A stretch of DNA of 64,000 bases, taken from Fischerella sp. PCC 9431. Its GTDB lineage: Bacteria > Cyanobacteriota > Cyanobacteriia > Cyanobacteriales > Nostocaceae. The stretch spans positions 1,175,869-1,239,868 of the forward strand of contig NZ_KE650771.1 of assembly GCF_000447295.1 (NCBI RefSeq), in the 5' to 3' direction. The stretch's first letter is position 1. The number at the start of each line of letters is the position of its first letter. Shown here one piece after another: positions 42,140-54,000 of this stretch. The position numbers and the translations under genes are program-made. Under the pieces are notes generated by a model. It was not told the origin of the DNA. It searched no databases and saw only the letters and a program-made list of their open reading frames with translations.

Positions 42140-43171
42140 ATGATTGAGCCAGAGAGATTATCTCAGTTCACCTCAGATCTTGTTGCTCGTGGTTTATTGT
42201 ATGCGATCGCGAACTACAGAATTCATTCGCCAGTTCCTTTAGAAGCGACAGAGAACTGGAAATTTTGGACTCAGCCAAGATCATCTTTAATTGAGTGGTT
42301 AGCGAGAAATTATCCTTCAAAATCAACCAGAAAAGCATATCTGGATTTTATGCTGCAATCTGAGCATTCAAGCGGGATTGCAGCTCACTATGATATATCA
42401 AATGACTTCTACGCTTTATTTCTCGATACTAAATACAGATTTTACAGCTGTGCTGACTTTTTAAGCGATCGCCCAACTCTGGAAGAAGCGCAAGCAAACA
42501 AAGCTGCATATCTCATGAATCTGTTGAACTTGCATGGAAACGAGAAGATCTTAGATCTCGGATGCGGCTGGGGTGCTATGCTGAGATATCTTCAGGATGC
42601 AGGACACTCTGGTGAGTTAACTGGCTTCACTTTATCCAGAGAGCAATTAGCTTATGCTCAAACACAAACACAATTAGGTTTAAACGTCTCTTTAACTAAT
42701 TTTATTACCACTCCTTTTGAGCAAGCATCTTATGATCGTATTCTCTCAATCGGATCTCTAGAGCATGTCAGACCTCAAGAGATAGAGAAAGTTTACAAAA
42801 AAATATATGACGCTTTAGTTCCGGGAGGACTCGCAGTACATCAGTTCTTTTCCCTTGAACGTGAACCATATCCCGCTTCGATGGTAATGGTACAGTTATT
42901 TTTCCCAGGTTCTCTTTTGGTCATGCACTCTGTTCACATTGAAGCTGCTAAGAAAGTCGGCTTTAAAATTACCCATGACTCAGTTCACGATTACAAACCA
43001 ACTTTAAAAGCATGGTATCAAAGATTGACCGAAAACCAACACCGAGCATTAGAGTTAGTCGATCTGGAAATTTTTAATCGCTACATGACTTTTTTTCCCA
43101 TTTCTTGGTTATTCTTTCAACAGCAAGAAGCAGCACTACATAGAGTAGTCATGGAAAAATCGATTAGTTAA
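42140..43171 (+). CDS. Cyclopropane-fatty-acyl-phospholipid synthase-like methyltransferase
   Basis: A 343-residue protein. AAHYDISNDFYALFLDTKYRFYSCADF is the CFA-synthase signature; ILDLGCGWGAMLRYL is SAM motif I, and ILSIGSLEHVRPQ follows. Shorter than E. coli Cfa and lacking its N-terminal lipid-binding domain. The bound bicarbonate ligand residues were not checked. Likely modifies a lipid or another apolar substrate with a SAM methyl group. Five bp after the creatininase-like gene, which suggests one pathway. Confidence 0.88.
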   Translation: MIEPERLSQFTSDLVARGLLYAIANYRIHSPVPLEATENWKFWTQPRSSLIEWLARNYPSKSTRKAYLDFMLQSEHSSGIAAHYDISNDFYALFLDTKYRFYSCADFLSDRPTLEEAQANKAAYLMNLLNLHGNEKILDLGCGWGAMLRYLQDAGHSGELTGFTLSREQLAYAQTQTQLGLNVSLTNFITTPFEQASYDRILSIGSLEHVRPQEIEKVYKKIYDALVPGGLAVHQFFSLEREPYPASMVMVQLFFPGSLLVMHSVHIEAAKKVGFKITHDSVHDYKPTLKAWYQRLTENQHRALELVDLEIFNRYMTFFPISWLFFQQQEAALHRVVMEKSIS

Positions 43172-43331
43172 ATTGATCGATAACCATCGTGTTGTATCTT
43201 GGTGTCTTGATGTCTTGGTGTCTTAGTGGTTAAAAAATCGACTTTTGAAACACTATAGACGCGCTAGCGACTTCCCGGAGGGTAGACACTAAGACACGAA
43301 GGTGAAATAACCATTGAGATGTTCCTGATTC

Positions 43332-46013
43332 ATGAGTCATCCCAAATATCAGCGCAAACAGTTTAAATACTTACTGATACTCGGTATTATCTGGCTATTG
43401 GGTGCAGTGTGCGATCGCATCTGGTTTAGTTTAGACAATTCTGTTCCAGCTTGGGATCAGGCAGATTATTTAACTGGTACTTTAATTTATTGGCAAGCAT
43501 TGCAGCATCCGCAATGGTGGAATAGTCAGTGGTGGCAAAATTTTTGGATGCTATCGTCTAAAATTCCCCCCTTAACTTATATTATTGGGGCTATTGTGCA
43601 AAATATGTTTGGCACTGGACCAGATCAAGCTGCATTGATAATGCTGTTTTTCAGTGCTATTTTGTTAGGCTCAGTCTATGGATTAGGTACAATCTTATTT
43701 AGCGAAGTTGTAGGTTTGTGGGCTGCTGCACTTTGTCAAGTCATACCTGCTCTTTATGTCTTACGCTTAGATTTTCTCCTCGATTATCCCCTGGCGGCTG
43801 TCGTCACTTTCAGTTTTTTTTGTCTTACAGCTTGGAAAATTAAAAGTAGAGACGCGATTCATCGCGTCTCTACAGGAAGAGATGCGATAAATCGCGTTTA
43901 TACAGGAAGAGACGCGATGAATCGCGTCTGTACAAGAGTCAATTGTCAAGAGTCGAAAATTGTTCTCCCCATCTCTCTTCTATTGGCAGCAGTTTTTGGA
44001 TTATCCTTGGGTTTGGCATTGATGGTGAAGCAGACAGCGTTATTTTTTCTGCTCACACCAATAGTATGGATAGCATTTGGCGCTTTTCGTCAACGGCGTT
44101 GGCAACAATTGGCACAATTAATTGGGGCTTTATGTTTGTCAGTATTGGTGTTTAGTCCCTGGTATCGCACCAATTGGTTACTGATTATTACATCTGGTAA
44201 ACGAGCAACGATAGATTCTGCGATCGCAGAAGGTGATGCACCTCTCAATACAGTGCAAGCTTGGACTTACTATTGGCAACAATTGCCAGAACATGTTTCG
44301 TTACCGTTATTAGTTATACCGCTATTTGCATTACTGATTTATTGGGGACGCTCAGTAGGAGACACGGAGAAGGAGAGACGCAAAGACACGGAAAGTCAAA
44401 AATTTCCCTCGTCCTCTGAATTTCCCGTGTCACCGTATCACCGTGCTGACAAATCCCCTTTACCTTCACTGAAATGGCTAGCAATATTTTTCATCGGTGC
44501 TTACTTTCTTTCATCTTTGAATCCAAATAAAGACCCGCGATACGTATTACCTTATTTACCTAGCATATCAATATTTTTAGCATATGGATTAACTCGTTTT
44601 CGCAGTCTCTGGGGACGACGGATTCGTTGGGGTACTTTTAGTTTGGCTGTGCTGTTAATGTTGTTTAATTTGTTCCCAATTGGTGGTTTTGCTGGTGATT
44701 GGCTGAAATTAACTTTGAGTCCTGATGCCCAGCATTACCCTAATATGAAACAAGAATTACCTCATCGCCAGATCATAGCCGAGATCATCAACACAGAGCC
44801 ATATTTGCGTTCCACCTTGGCAGTCTTGCCATCAACCAAAAAAATTAACCAATATAATTTGAATTACTATGGAAGATTAGCAAATGCACAGGTTTATGGA
44901 CGACAGGTAGGAACCAAAAAGAAATTTGTCAAACAGGATGTGCGATCGCTTGAGTGGTTCCTTACCACCACTGGTAAACAAGGTTCAGTTCCCAAAGCCC
45001 AAGCTCTCATGGTTAAAACTATAGAGCAAGATGGCAATTTCCAACTTCAGAAATCTTGGGTTGATGGTAGTAGTACCATAAATCTTTATCATCAAAAAAC
45101 ACCAACAATACAAGTCAAAGCAATTTCCCCCAACCAACCGCCAGCTAAAATTGCTTTATTACAAGTCACAGTACCAGAAACAGCACCGCCAGGAATACCA
45201 GTACCAGTAAGTTATCAGTGGAATGGTGGTTGGGAAGAACTGCAAAATGGCATAGTATTACTTACTTGGAAAAATCCCACTTCCCAAACTTCTCTAGAAG
45301 AAAGATTATGGACGCATGATCACGGGATTGGTATGGGAAACTTATACGCAGGTGCAAACAAACCCCAAGGTACATTCCAAGTTACAGAAAGAACCGCAAT
45401 GTTACCACCTGCTGAGATTGCACCAGGAGATTATACTTTAGAGGCTACTTACCTCAACCGAGTTTCAGGAGAAACTTACACAATCCCTGTGCCAAAAGTG
45501 ACTCTGAAAATTGACCAACAAGCTGCCCCCTCAACTGCACCCGAACTCGATTTAATCACACAATTGCAAAGATTAGCAGCAACTTTACCTCAAGGTACAA
45601 AGGCATTAGAGCAATTATTTGCAGAAATTGGACGTATAAATCAATACGACCCCATCCAAGATTATCTGGAACAAGCGCGATTGAGTTTGCAATATCGATT
45701 GCAGCACGTTTCGCAAAACCGCGATTGGGCTTATGCTTTGGCTTTAGCAAATGTGTTGCAAAAAAGAGTCAATGGTGCGATCGCAGCTTTAGAAAAAGTC
45801 ACTCAGCTAGACTCGGAAAATCCTTATGCTTGGGCATATTTAGCTTTTGTCCAATTATATAATTGGCAGCCTGGTGCAGCTGAAAAATCTCTGCAACCAA
45901 GTTTGGCTAAAAGCCCTGATGTGGAAGAGATTCAAGCTTTAAATGGAGTTACTGCGCTGATGCAAGGAAAGGTAATTTCAGCATGGCAGATTTTTCAGAA
46001 GTTAAGAAAATAA
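43332..46013 (+). CDS. GT39/ArnT-type membrane glycosyltransferase with TPR-like end
   Basis: An 893-residue protein with about ten TM helices in the first 450 residues. The lumenal loop after TM1 has the PMT-type acidic motif region VPAWDQADYLTGTLIYW. The second half is a soluble beta-rich domain followed by TPR-like repeats (AYALALANVLQKRVNGAIAA, ENPYAWAYLAFVQLYNWQPG). GT39 enzymes move sugars from polyprenyl-phosphate carriers to protein or lipid on the outside. Two in-frame inserts derive from dispersed DNA repeats: RDAIHRVSTG x3 (43848-43937) and SVGDTEKERRKDTESQKF (about 44353-44410), both in loops between TM helices. Start preceded by a weak ribosome binding site. Confidence 0.87.
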   Translation: MSHPKYQRKQFKYLLILGIIWLLGAVCDRIWFSLDNSVPAWDQADYLTGTLIYWQALQHPQWWNSQWWQNFWMLSSKIPPLTYIIGAIVQNMFGTGPDQAALIMLFFSAILLGSVYGLGTILFSEVVGLWAAALCQVIPALYVLRLDFLLDYPLAAVVTFSFFCLTAWKIKSRDAIHRVSTGRDAINRVYTGRDAMNRVCTRVNCQESKIVLPISLLLAAVFGLSLGLALMVKQTALFFLLTPIVWIAFGAFRQRRWQQLAQLIGALCLSVLVFSPWYRTNWLLIITSGKRATIDSAIAEGDAPLNTVQAWTYYWQQLPEHVSLPLLVIPLFALLIYWGRSVGDTEKERRKDTESQKFPSSSEFPVSPYHRADKSPLPSLKWLAIFFIGAYFLSSLNPNKDPRYVLPYLPSISIFLAYGLTRFRSLWGRRIRWGTFSLAVLLMLFNLFPIGGFAGDWLKLTLSPDAQHYPNMKQELPHRQIIAEIINTEPYLRSTLAVLPSTKKINQYNLNYYGRLANAQVYGRQVGTKKKFVKQDVRSLEWFLTTTGKQGSVPKAQALMVKTIEQDGNFQLQKSWVDGSSTINLYHQKTPTIQVKAISPNQPPAKIALLQVTVPETAPPGIPVPVSYQWNGGWEELQNGIVLLTWKNPTSQTSLEERLWTHDHGIGMGNLYAGANKPQGTFQVTERTAMLPPAEIAPGDYTLEATYLNRVSGETYTIPVPKVTLKIDQQAAPSTAPELDLITQLQRLAATLPQGTKALEQLFAEIGRINQYDPIQDYLEQARLSLQYRLQHVSQNRDWAYALALANVLQKRVNGAIAALEKVTQLDSENPYAWAYLAFVQLYNWQPGAAEKSLQPSLAKSPDVEEIQALNGVTALMQGKVISAWQIFQKLRK
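43848..43937. repeat. Three 30-bp palindromic repeats in frame inside the GT39 gene
   Basis: Units of GAGACGCGATTCATCGCGTC-type palindrome plus spacer, repeated three times at a 30-bp period, giving decapeptides RDAIHRVSTG, RDAINRVYTG, RDAMNRVCTR. The same unit occurs between genes at 34101 and 35695. Confidence 0.9.
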
Positions 46014-46154
46014 TGGGATTAAATCTGATGTAGGTTGGGTTGAGTAATAGCGAAACCCAACCTACTTTTCTCATTCGCACACCTGATACCATTTCACTAA
46101 AACCTTGATACAAATTTAAGGTGTAACCGAAAAAACAAGTCTTCTTAGTGTCTT

Positions 46155-46303
46155 ATACCAATTTAATGTGAAGTTGCACATATCTAGATCCCCCTAAATC
46201 CCCCTTCAAAAGGGGGACTTTGATAAATTTTTTCTGGTTCCCCCCTTTTTTAAGGGGGGTTAGGGGGGATCGAATTCTATGCAGCTTTATAAAGAATTGG
46301 TAT
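46155..46303. mobile_element. MITE-like element with long inverted ends
   Basis: Ends ATACCAATT / AATTGGTAT; inner arms GATCCCCCTAAATCCCCCTT and AAGGGGGGTTAGGGGGGATC extend the inverted repeat to about 45 bp with mismatches. Flanked by TAGTGTCTT at 46146-46154 and 46304-46312 (9-bp target duplication). No ORF. It fills most of the 397-bp gap (46014-46410) between the GT39 and PKS genes. Confidence 0.75.
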
Positions 46304-46410
46304 TAGTGTCTTGGTGTTTAAATAAATTTCATTGAAACACTAAGACACTAAGCAAAATTGATCTAGAACGGGGTTTTGAGGATTGATGCAAGAGGTCTAA
46401 TGAATGCAAA

Positions 46411-48072
46411 TTATTCCCAACACCCTTCCCCTGCAACTACCTCAGCTTCGCCTTTGCGTCCGTAATATAATTCGTCAATAAAGAACTGACGACCTGCGGC
46501 TAAAGGGATAGCAAATATACCACGTCCTCGGAATTGACGTTTGACTTCTTCTGAAGCCATACCAATGGTATCCCAAGGCCCCCAGTTGATGGCTACAACC
46601 CGCGTATTTGACCAAGAGCGATCCATATACCAAGCAAAGCGATTCATCACTTCATTAGCAGCAGCATAATCAGATTGACCGCGATTACCATAGCGTCCCG
46701 CAACAGAGCTAAACAAGACAAGCAATTTCAGGGATTCCGGTTTGAGATAGCGGTACAACAAAAAAGTACTGTCTACTTTAGTGTCAAAAACTCGCTCCAA
46801 AGATGCAAAGCTTTTGTCAGCAATCAGCTTGTCTTCAATGATCCCAGCACCATGAATCACCGCATCTAAGCGATCGTAACGAGCATAAATACTATTAATT
46901 GCAGCAGCAAACTCTTCCGCATTTCTGACATCTACTGCTAAATACTCTACCTGAGCGCCAGCTTCGCGAAATTGCTGGAGATTTTTATCAATGGCGCGAT
47001 CGCGTAACAAATCCTGTAATTGTCGCTCTATCTGCATGGGTGTTGGGGTTAAACCCATATTCCGCGCTTTTTGCAGTAATATTCGTCGTAGCACGGTGAT
47101 ATCTTTAATACCTATTGTTTCTGCGGTTTCAGATCTTGGCTCTGCGGCTTTTCCGATGATTAGTAGCTTTAAACTGTATTTTGCTAAATCATGAACAATT
47201 TCAGCAGTAATTCCTCTAGCGCCACCTGTCACTAATACTACCCAATCTTGATTTGGAGTTAGCTGTGCAGATTGATTTTCCTTGGTCAAACTCGCTGTCA
47301 CAGTTTGGAAAATGGTTCGCTTACCTTGAGGATAGCCGACTTCTAAACGACCACTACTAAGTAACTCGTTGATAATCTGCTCGGCAATAGTAACAGAAGA
47401 TAAACTAGTATCAAAATCAATCGCTTTGGCTCGAACCCCAGACCATTCAGTCACCAAGGTTTTGAGGAAACCAGTATTACTACCACCTGTAGGTAAACCA
47501 GAACCGCCTTCACCTTGACGACCAAAATATCCTCCCAATAAAGAAGCTGCTACTACACAACCGAGTTGTTTTTCTCCTGCTTGCTGCAAGTCAGCAGCAC
47601 ACAGATGTAGTAGTTGAAATAAACTCTTGCAGTGAATCTGAGTGATTTGTCGCCAATCAGCCAAAGTTTCGGGTAGTTGAAGAGGACGCGGAGAGTGGGA
47701 GACATGGTGACGCGGGGATAGTTCATGTGTCAATCCAGGAGATTCAAAGTCTTGAGACGATTGAGAAAAATCGCGCTCCGCGTCTCCCCTTCTTTGCGTC
47801 TCCGCGTCTTCTTGGTGAATGACAGCAAGGGGAGCCAGATGTACAATTCCGGTGACAGAACCGTGGAGTTGTCGCAGTTGTGCGATCGCCTGCTCTAGTT
47901 TTTCTGGTTCAGCTAAGGTAGAAGTATTGAGAATAGCTGTGGTGGCTCCTTTTTGTTGCAATGCTGTGGCAACATGGGAAGCTACAGATAGCCCATCTTC
48001 GGTAATTAAAAATAAACCTGTCAGCGAAGTCAGTTGCTGTGCAGGTAAAGCTTCTAACTGTGATTGCATCAC
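46411..48072 (-). CDS. PKS ketoreductase (SDR) protein, partner of the upstream PKS
   Basis: A 553-residue two-part ketoreductase. The catalytic half has the cofactor loop VLVTGGARGITAEIV, then FSSVAGRYGNRGQSDYAAANEVMNRF (Ser, Tyr-x-x-x-Asn) and AINWGPWDTIGMA; the N-terminal half is a degenerate Rossmann partner, as in PUFA and heterocyst-glycolipid-type KRs. It would reduce the 3-keto group of the chain on the ACPs. The ATG overlaps the PKS stop (TGATG), so the two are translationally coupled. Residues about 86-125 (HQEDAETQRRGDAERDFSQS and on) are an insert built from a GACGCGGAGACGCAAAG-type repeat. Confidence 0.9.
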   Translation of the reverse strand: MMQSQLEALPAQQLTSLTGLFLITEDGLSVASHVATALQQKGATTAILNTSTLAEPEKLEQAIAQLRQLHGSVTGIVHLAPLAVIHQEDAETQRRGDAERDFSQSSQDFESPGLTHELSPRHHVSHSPRPLQLPETLADWRQITQIHCKSLFQLLHLCAADLQQAGEKQLGCVVAASLLGGYFGRQGEGGSGLPTGGSNTGFLKTLVTEWSGVRAKAIDFDTSLSSVTIAEQIINELLSSGRLEVGYPQGKRTIFQTVTASLTKENQSAQLTPNQDWVVLVTGGARGITAEIVHDLAKYSLKLLIIGKAAEPRSETAETIGIKDITVLRRILLQKARNMGLTPTPMQIERQLQDLLRDRAIDKNLQQFREAGAQVEYLAVDVRNAEEFAAAINSIYARYDRLDAVIHGAGIIEDKLIADKSFASLERVFDTKVDSTFLLYRYLKPESLKLLVLFSSVAGRYGNRGQSDYAAANEVMNRFAWYMDRSWSNTRVVAINWGPWDTIGMASEEVKRQFRGRGIFAIPLAAGRQFFIDELYYGRKGEAEVVAGEGCWE

Positions 48073-51000
48073 GTAACGTGGGATGCTTGCAACTGCTGAG
48101 TCAGAGACTTTCCCAAGCTGTTCTCCTGTGTTGATATTGCCAGAATTTGTTTAACAAGACCGTTGAGGGATTTCACACGGGTCAAATTTTCCATGCGTGT
48201 CTGTACACTAGCAGCTAGGGACTGGGGTAAAGTTGTTTGCAGCGCGCCCAAGATTTCGACTCGCTTGATGGAATCAATACCTAGTTCCGCTTCTAAGTCT
48301 TGCTCTAATCCCAACATATCTATAGGATAGCCTGTGCGATCGCTCACTAGTTGCAACAGAGTCCGAGTCAGTTCGGCTTGATTTAACAATTTACTGACAG
48401 ATTTAGTCGAGATACTTGCAGTTGTCCCAAGATTTTCTAAGATTTGATCGATAATACCGTTGAGAGATTTGACTCTAGTCAACTGTTCCATTTGCTGACG
48501 AACACTGTCTGCAAGACCAGGTGGTAAAACTTGGTTGAATGCTCCCAAAATCTCGACTCGCTTAATTGAGTCAATACCTAGTTCTGCTTCTATATCTTGG
48601 TCAAGTCCCAACATATCTATGGGATAACCTGTGCGATCGCTCACTAGTTGCAATAAAGTCTGAGTCAAACTGGCGCGATCGCTCAAAGATTGAGTAGAAG
48701 TAGAAGATAGTGGTGCTGGTACTTGTTTAACTCCTACCTCCTGCATTGGGGTTGCTGGTTGTGGAGTTGCTTGTCTGGGCTGTGATGTGGGATTATTAGA
48801 AGGGATAGTTGCAGCTAGTAACTGACTCATCACCTGTTCTTGAACTGCCAAGAACTTACGCATGGTTTCTTGGTAAGCTTGGTAGGCTTGGAAGATACCT
48901 GCTCCTATTGCTGGCTGATTTTCAGGTGTGTTTGCAGGAACAGGAAAATGTGATGGATGATTTACATTCTCAGCGTGATTTGGAGTGGATGGTCTAGCCG
49001 ATGGATTCATAGGGATTTCTGATTTTTTGCTAGGAACTGGGGATTTTGCTGATTCAGATAATGATGCGATCGCAGCTGTTTGTTCATTCAAAGGTGGTAA
49101 TTTACCTGTGTAACCAACTGTTTGGTTTTGGGGTCTAGCACTACCGCCATTAATTAACCAAGTTGTTGCAGGTAAAGCAGGTTTTTGTGTCAACTCGACC
49201 AACTCGGATAAATTTAGGTCTTTGACATCGCGACCATCGAATAAAGCTGTTAACTTGATGTGGACGCCACGAACCAGTAATATACCCAAAGCCATCAAGA
49301 AACCACGCAATTCCCCAGCTTTTCCATCTAAGGATACAGCAGTGTGTTCTTTTTGTGCGAGGATTTGACCGACTAAGTTAGTGAGAATATTTTTTGGTCC
49401 CAGTTCTACAAAAATCCGCGCTCCATCGTCATACATAGAATTAATTTGACTAAAAAATTCTACTGGTTTAAGTAAATGCCCGGTCAACTGCCTACGGATT
49501 TCATCTAAATTTGCACTATAGGGACAAGCTGTAGAGTTGGCGTAGACAGGGATACGGGGAGGATTCATGGCGACAGTCGCAATTCGCATTGCTAGTTCAG
49601 CTTGAGCAGATGCTACCAAGGGGGAGTGAAAAGCACCGGAAACTGGCAACATCCGAGCTTTGATTCCAGCAGCGTTTAAACTATCTACTACCTGTTGGAC
49701 AACGCGTTTGTCTCCAGAAATTACCGATTGACGGGGAGTATTTTGGTTGGCAATCACCACTTTCTCACAATTCCCCAGATGCGAGAGTAAATCTTCGCGG
49801 CTGGTTTGAACTGCGGCCATGGCTCCAACAGAAGTAGCACAAGCTTTTGCCATCACCCGTCCCCTAATTGCTGCTAAGTTAAAAAAGTCTTCTCTGGATA
49901 AAACTCCCGCAGCGTGGAGAGCGGCGTATTCACCAAAGCTGTGTCCACCAACCATCACTGGCTTGAGTTCTAACCTGGCTGCCAAATCCATAAAACCTGC
50001 TTCCACTGCACCAATTGCTGGTTGGGCAATACTGGTGTCCATTAATATTTGATTGTTTTGTTTTTCTGCGTCTTCGCTGTAAGAATTGGGTGGATATACG
50101 TATTCACTAAGTAACTTAGGAAAATACTGGCGCAATTGGCAATTTGCTAACTCGAAAGTCTGACGCATTTCCTGGAAATACAGCCCAATTTCTCGCACCA
50201 TACCAGAATATTGTGATGCTTGTCCTGGAAACAAAAAGGCAATTTGTTGATTGGCTTGGGGGTCTGCCATGCCAAACTGAATATGAGGTGGTAAGGTTTG
50301 GGAGTGACGATTTTCTAAGTAGGCGATCGCAATTTCTAAATCTGTGCGTAATTTTGACAAACTCTCAGCTACAATCGTCAAACAAGCAGCCTGGTTATTT
50401 TGCGCTTGAGCGCGTTGAGCATAATTGTAAGCAAGATCCTGCAAACGTGGCTCTGCACCATGACTCAGGTCTGTTAGCAATGATTTGGCTGTTTGAATTA
50501 ATCCAGCGCGATTTTCGCCACGAAACACAAATAATTCGCATGGCCATGTCTGACTTCCAGAAGCTACAGCTTGCCAATTACCTTGATATTCTTCTAAAAC
50601 AGCGTGAAAATTTGTACCACCAAAACCAAAAGCACTGACACCAGCGCGACGGGGATAATCAGGATGGGCTAGCCAGGGTTGGGCTTCTTTGGGTAGATAC
50701 ACCGGACTTTGACTGTCAACTATTGGGTCTAGGGGTGTATCAACGTTCATATGCGGGGGTTTGACTTTGTGATGTAGCGCCAAAACCGCTTTGATCACAC
50801 CAGCAATTCCCGCCGTACTCTTAGTATGACCGATGGAAGTCTTGACTGAGCCGATCGCACAGGATTTGGGAGCAGTTTGATTTTCCTTTAAAATACTGAT
50901 CACAGTTTCTAACTCTGCTTGATCACCTGCTGCTGTCCCTGTACCATGAGCTTCATATAACCCCAAGGTATTTGGTGAAAAGCCAGCTTTTTTGTAGGCA

Positions 51001-54000
51001 CGTTTTAAAGCCCGCATTTGTCCAGCGCTTAAAGTCGCTGTCATCCCCAAACCCTTACCATCACTGGAACTGGCGACGGCTTTGATCACGCCGTAAATGC
51101 GATCGCCATCTCGTTCGGCGTCAGCAAGGCGTTTGAGTACAACAACAGCTAGACCTTCGCTAATGGTAATTCCATCTGCTGTTTTGTCAAATGTCCGCGA
51201 TTTTCCCCGTGGTGAAAGCGTCTGAGTTTTGCTAAAGCACAAGTAAGCAAAAGGACTTTGAAAAGTATCAACTCCACCTGCGATCGCCACATTACTACGT
51301 CCACTTTCCAGTTCTTTGACTGCTAAATCCAGCGCTGCTAAAGAAGAAGCACAAGCAGCATCAACTGTGAAATTGTAACCACCAAAATCAAAACGATTGG
51401 CGACTCGACCTGCAATCACGTTTAACAACAAACCAGGAAATGATTCTTCTGTCCATTCTGGTAAGCGATCCCAAACTTCTGGTGAAGTTTTACCGATAAT
51501 CCGGGGAATTTCACAACGGGTAGCATATTGCTGACCTAACTCTGCAATCCCACCACCCGCCCCTAAAATCACCGAAGTATGCTCACGATCAAAGTTACCA
51601 GATTCGTAACCTGCATCTTCTAAGGCTCGCCGCACTGTTTCTAATGCTAGTAATTGTACTGGTTCAATAGATTTTAATGATTTGGGTGGAATTCCAAAAC
51701 GTAGGGGATCAAAAGGTACATCTTCTAAGAATCCACCCCATTTAGAATAAACTTTATCTCTGGCGTTACGGTCAGGATCATAGTATAGTCGCCAGTCCCA
51801 ACGCTGGGCAGGAATTTCTGTAATTGCATCGACTTTGTTGAGAATATTGTTCCAGAAGGTTTCGGGATACTGGGCTTGGGGTAATAATGTGCCGATACCA
51901 ATAATGGCAATATCTGAGGGACGAGTGGTATTTTGCTCTTCTACATCTTGTTCCACGAATGCAGATATCAACAGATGAGTACCAATTTCCGCTACATTTT
52001 GGTGCAATTCCCGCACAGTACAAACTTGATGGCGGAGAGTCGCAACTTGCCCGATCATATACATACCATCAGTCAGTTGTTGTGCTTCACCCACAGTTTG
52101 CATCTGACCATTTGCTGTGCGCTGTAATCCTTTGGCAGCTATACGTAGGCGTCCTAGAGTTAAATTTTCTAAGGTGTGTTTAATTTCCTCTGAAGAATTA
52201 CCTGCTGCCAGCATTTTTCGTCGTCTGGTGTAAAATTCGTGGGCAAAGGGAGTGACAACACAACGACTAGCGTGTCCAGGCCCGGTTTTTAAGTTAATTG
52301 TGTGGTTACATGCTAAGGCTTGTTCTTGAAATTTCGGGACGATCGCACCACAGCTAACAGCTTCTTGGGTAAACAAATATGCAGTTCCCATCAGCACACC
52401 AATCCGCATCCCTCGTTCTACTAAAGGTGCAGCCATTGCAGAAATCATAGCTGCGGAACGGGCGTCATGAATACCACCAGCAAATAAAATATGTATCTCT
52501 GATTCTTTACCTGGTTTTATATCTGCTAACAAAGTAGCGATCATACTTTCCCAGAGAACAAAACTACTCAATGGCCCAACATGACCACCACACTCGCGAC
52601 CTTCAAATACAAATCGTCTTGCCCCTTGTTCCAAAAACATTTTTAATAATTGTGGGACAGGAACATGGATATAAGTAGCAATTCCTTGGGCTTCAAAATG
52701 GGCTGCTTGATCAGGGCGTCCACCTGCAATCAAAGCAAATTTTGGCTGAAATTCTTTCACAGCTTGAATTTGTTCTCCCCGCAAAGTGTGGGAAACAAAA
52801 CCCAGCATTCCAATTCCCCAAGGTCGATTACCTAATAATTCCTGGGTTTTTTGCAGTAAGCTGCGTACTTGGGAACCACGCATTAATGCTAAGGCTAATA
52901 ATGGGAGTCCTCCGCCTTGGGAAACTGCATTGGCAAATTCTGCGGTATCACTCACCCGTGTCATTGGCCCTTGAACTATGGGATACTCTGTACCATGAGA
53001 CACCGCTAAAGGTGCATTGGCATCTAAGGGACGCAGTTTTTGAGCAATTTTGAGTTGTTCTTGACTTTGTTGGAGTAATGCTTGAATCAGTTTACCAATT
53101 GTGCGATAGCGATCGCGCCATGTTGCTGCTAATCCTACTGCTTGTCCGATTGGCCAAGCAAGCTTTCCTGGTTCACCCCAACCGATGCAGGGTTGCACTT
53201 GTTGCTGCCAATTCTGCACACTAGCAGCAGAATCGTCGTTTTTTATTTCTATTTGATCAGCAATTTGCTGTAGGTTAGTAATGACTGGAAAGCCTGGACG
53301 GGACAACACACGACAACCAGCATTGAGCCTTTCGCCCAATACCACCGCTTCTTGACCATTGAGATTACTAAGATGACGTTGCCATTCTTGGGGTAGAGGT
53401 GATTCTGGCATTAACCACAGTTGATCATCTAATACTACACCAGCTGCGCCGGCGGCACGACAAGCTGCTGCTGTGTGAATTCCAATTCCACCTTGTACGT
53501 ATATTGGTCGTGACTGAATGTTTAAGAGTTTCTGTAATAAAATAAAAGCGGAATCTTCACCAACCCAACCGCCGCTTTCATGTCCACGAGCAACTAAGCC
53601 ATCTATATTAATATTTTGGGTGTGAGCATTTAAAGCTTGAGCTTGTTCGACATCTGTAATTTCTAATAATATTTGACGCGATCGCCCTGTTGGCAGTGAT
53701 CCTAAAACTTTTTCTAGTGTCTTTGGATGCCAGCCACATATAATTAACCAATGAGGTCGATTGCTTAGACGTGTTAACAGGGCATGACTAGTAGCAATCT
53801 GAACAGCTGATAAGCGTAGTCCTATAGATTGACTAGGATTAATAAGAGCCAATAGTCTGTCTAAATTGTCACTTGCTTGTTTTGGATTATGACAAAATTC
53901 TCTGTCTAGAATACCAATACCACCAGCACGGGTGGTAGCGACAGCTATACCAGTATGAGCAAGATCAATAGGACTTGTAGACAAACAGATAAATTGGCTC

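Noticed and set aside
51725..53053. Several 60-100-codon frames opposite the PKS gene
   Set aside because: They lie antisense within a long, motif-rich coding sequence and have no independent support.
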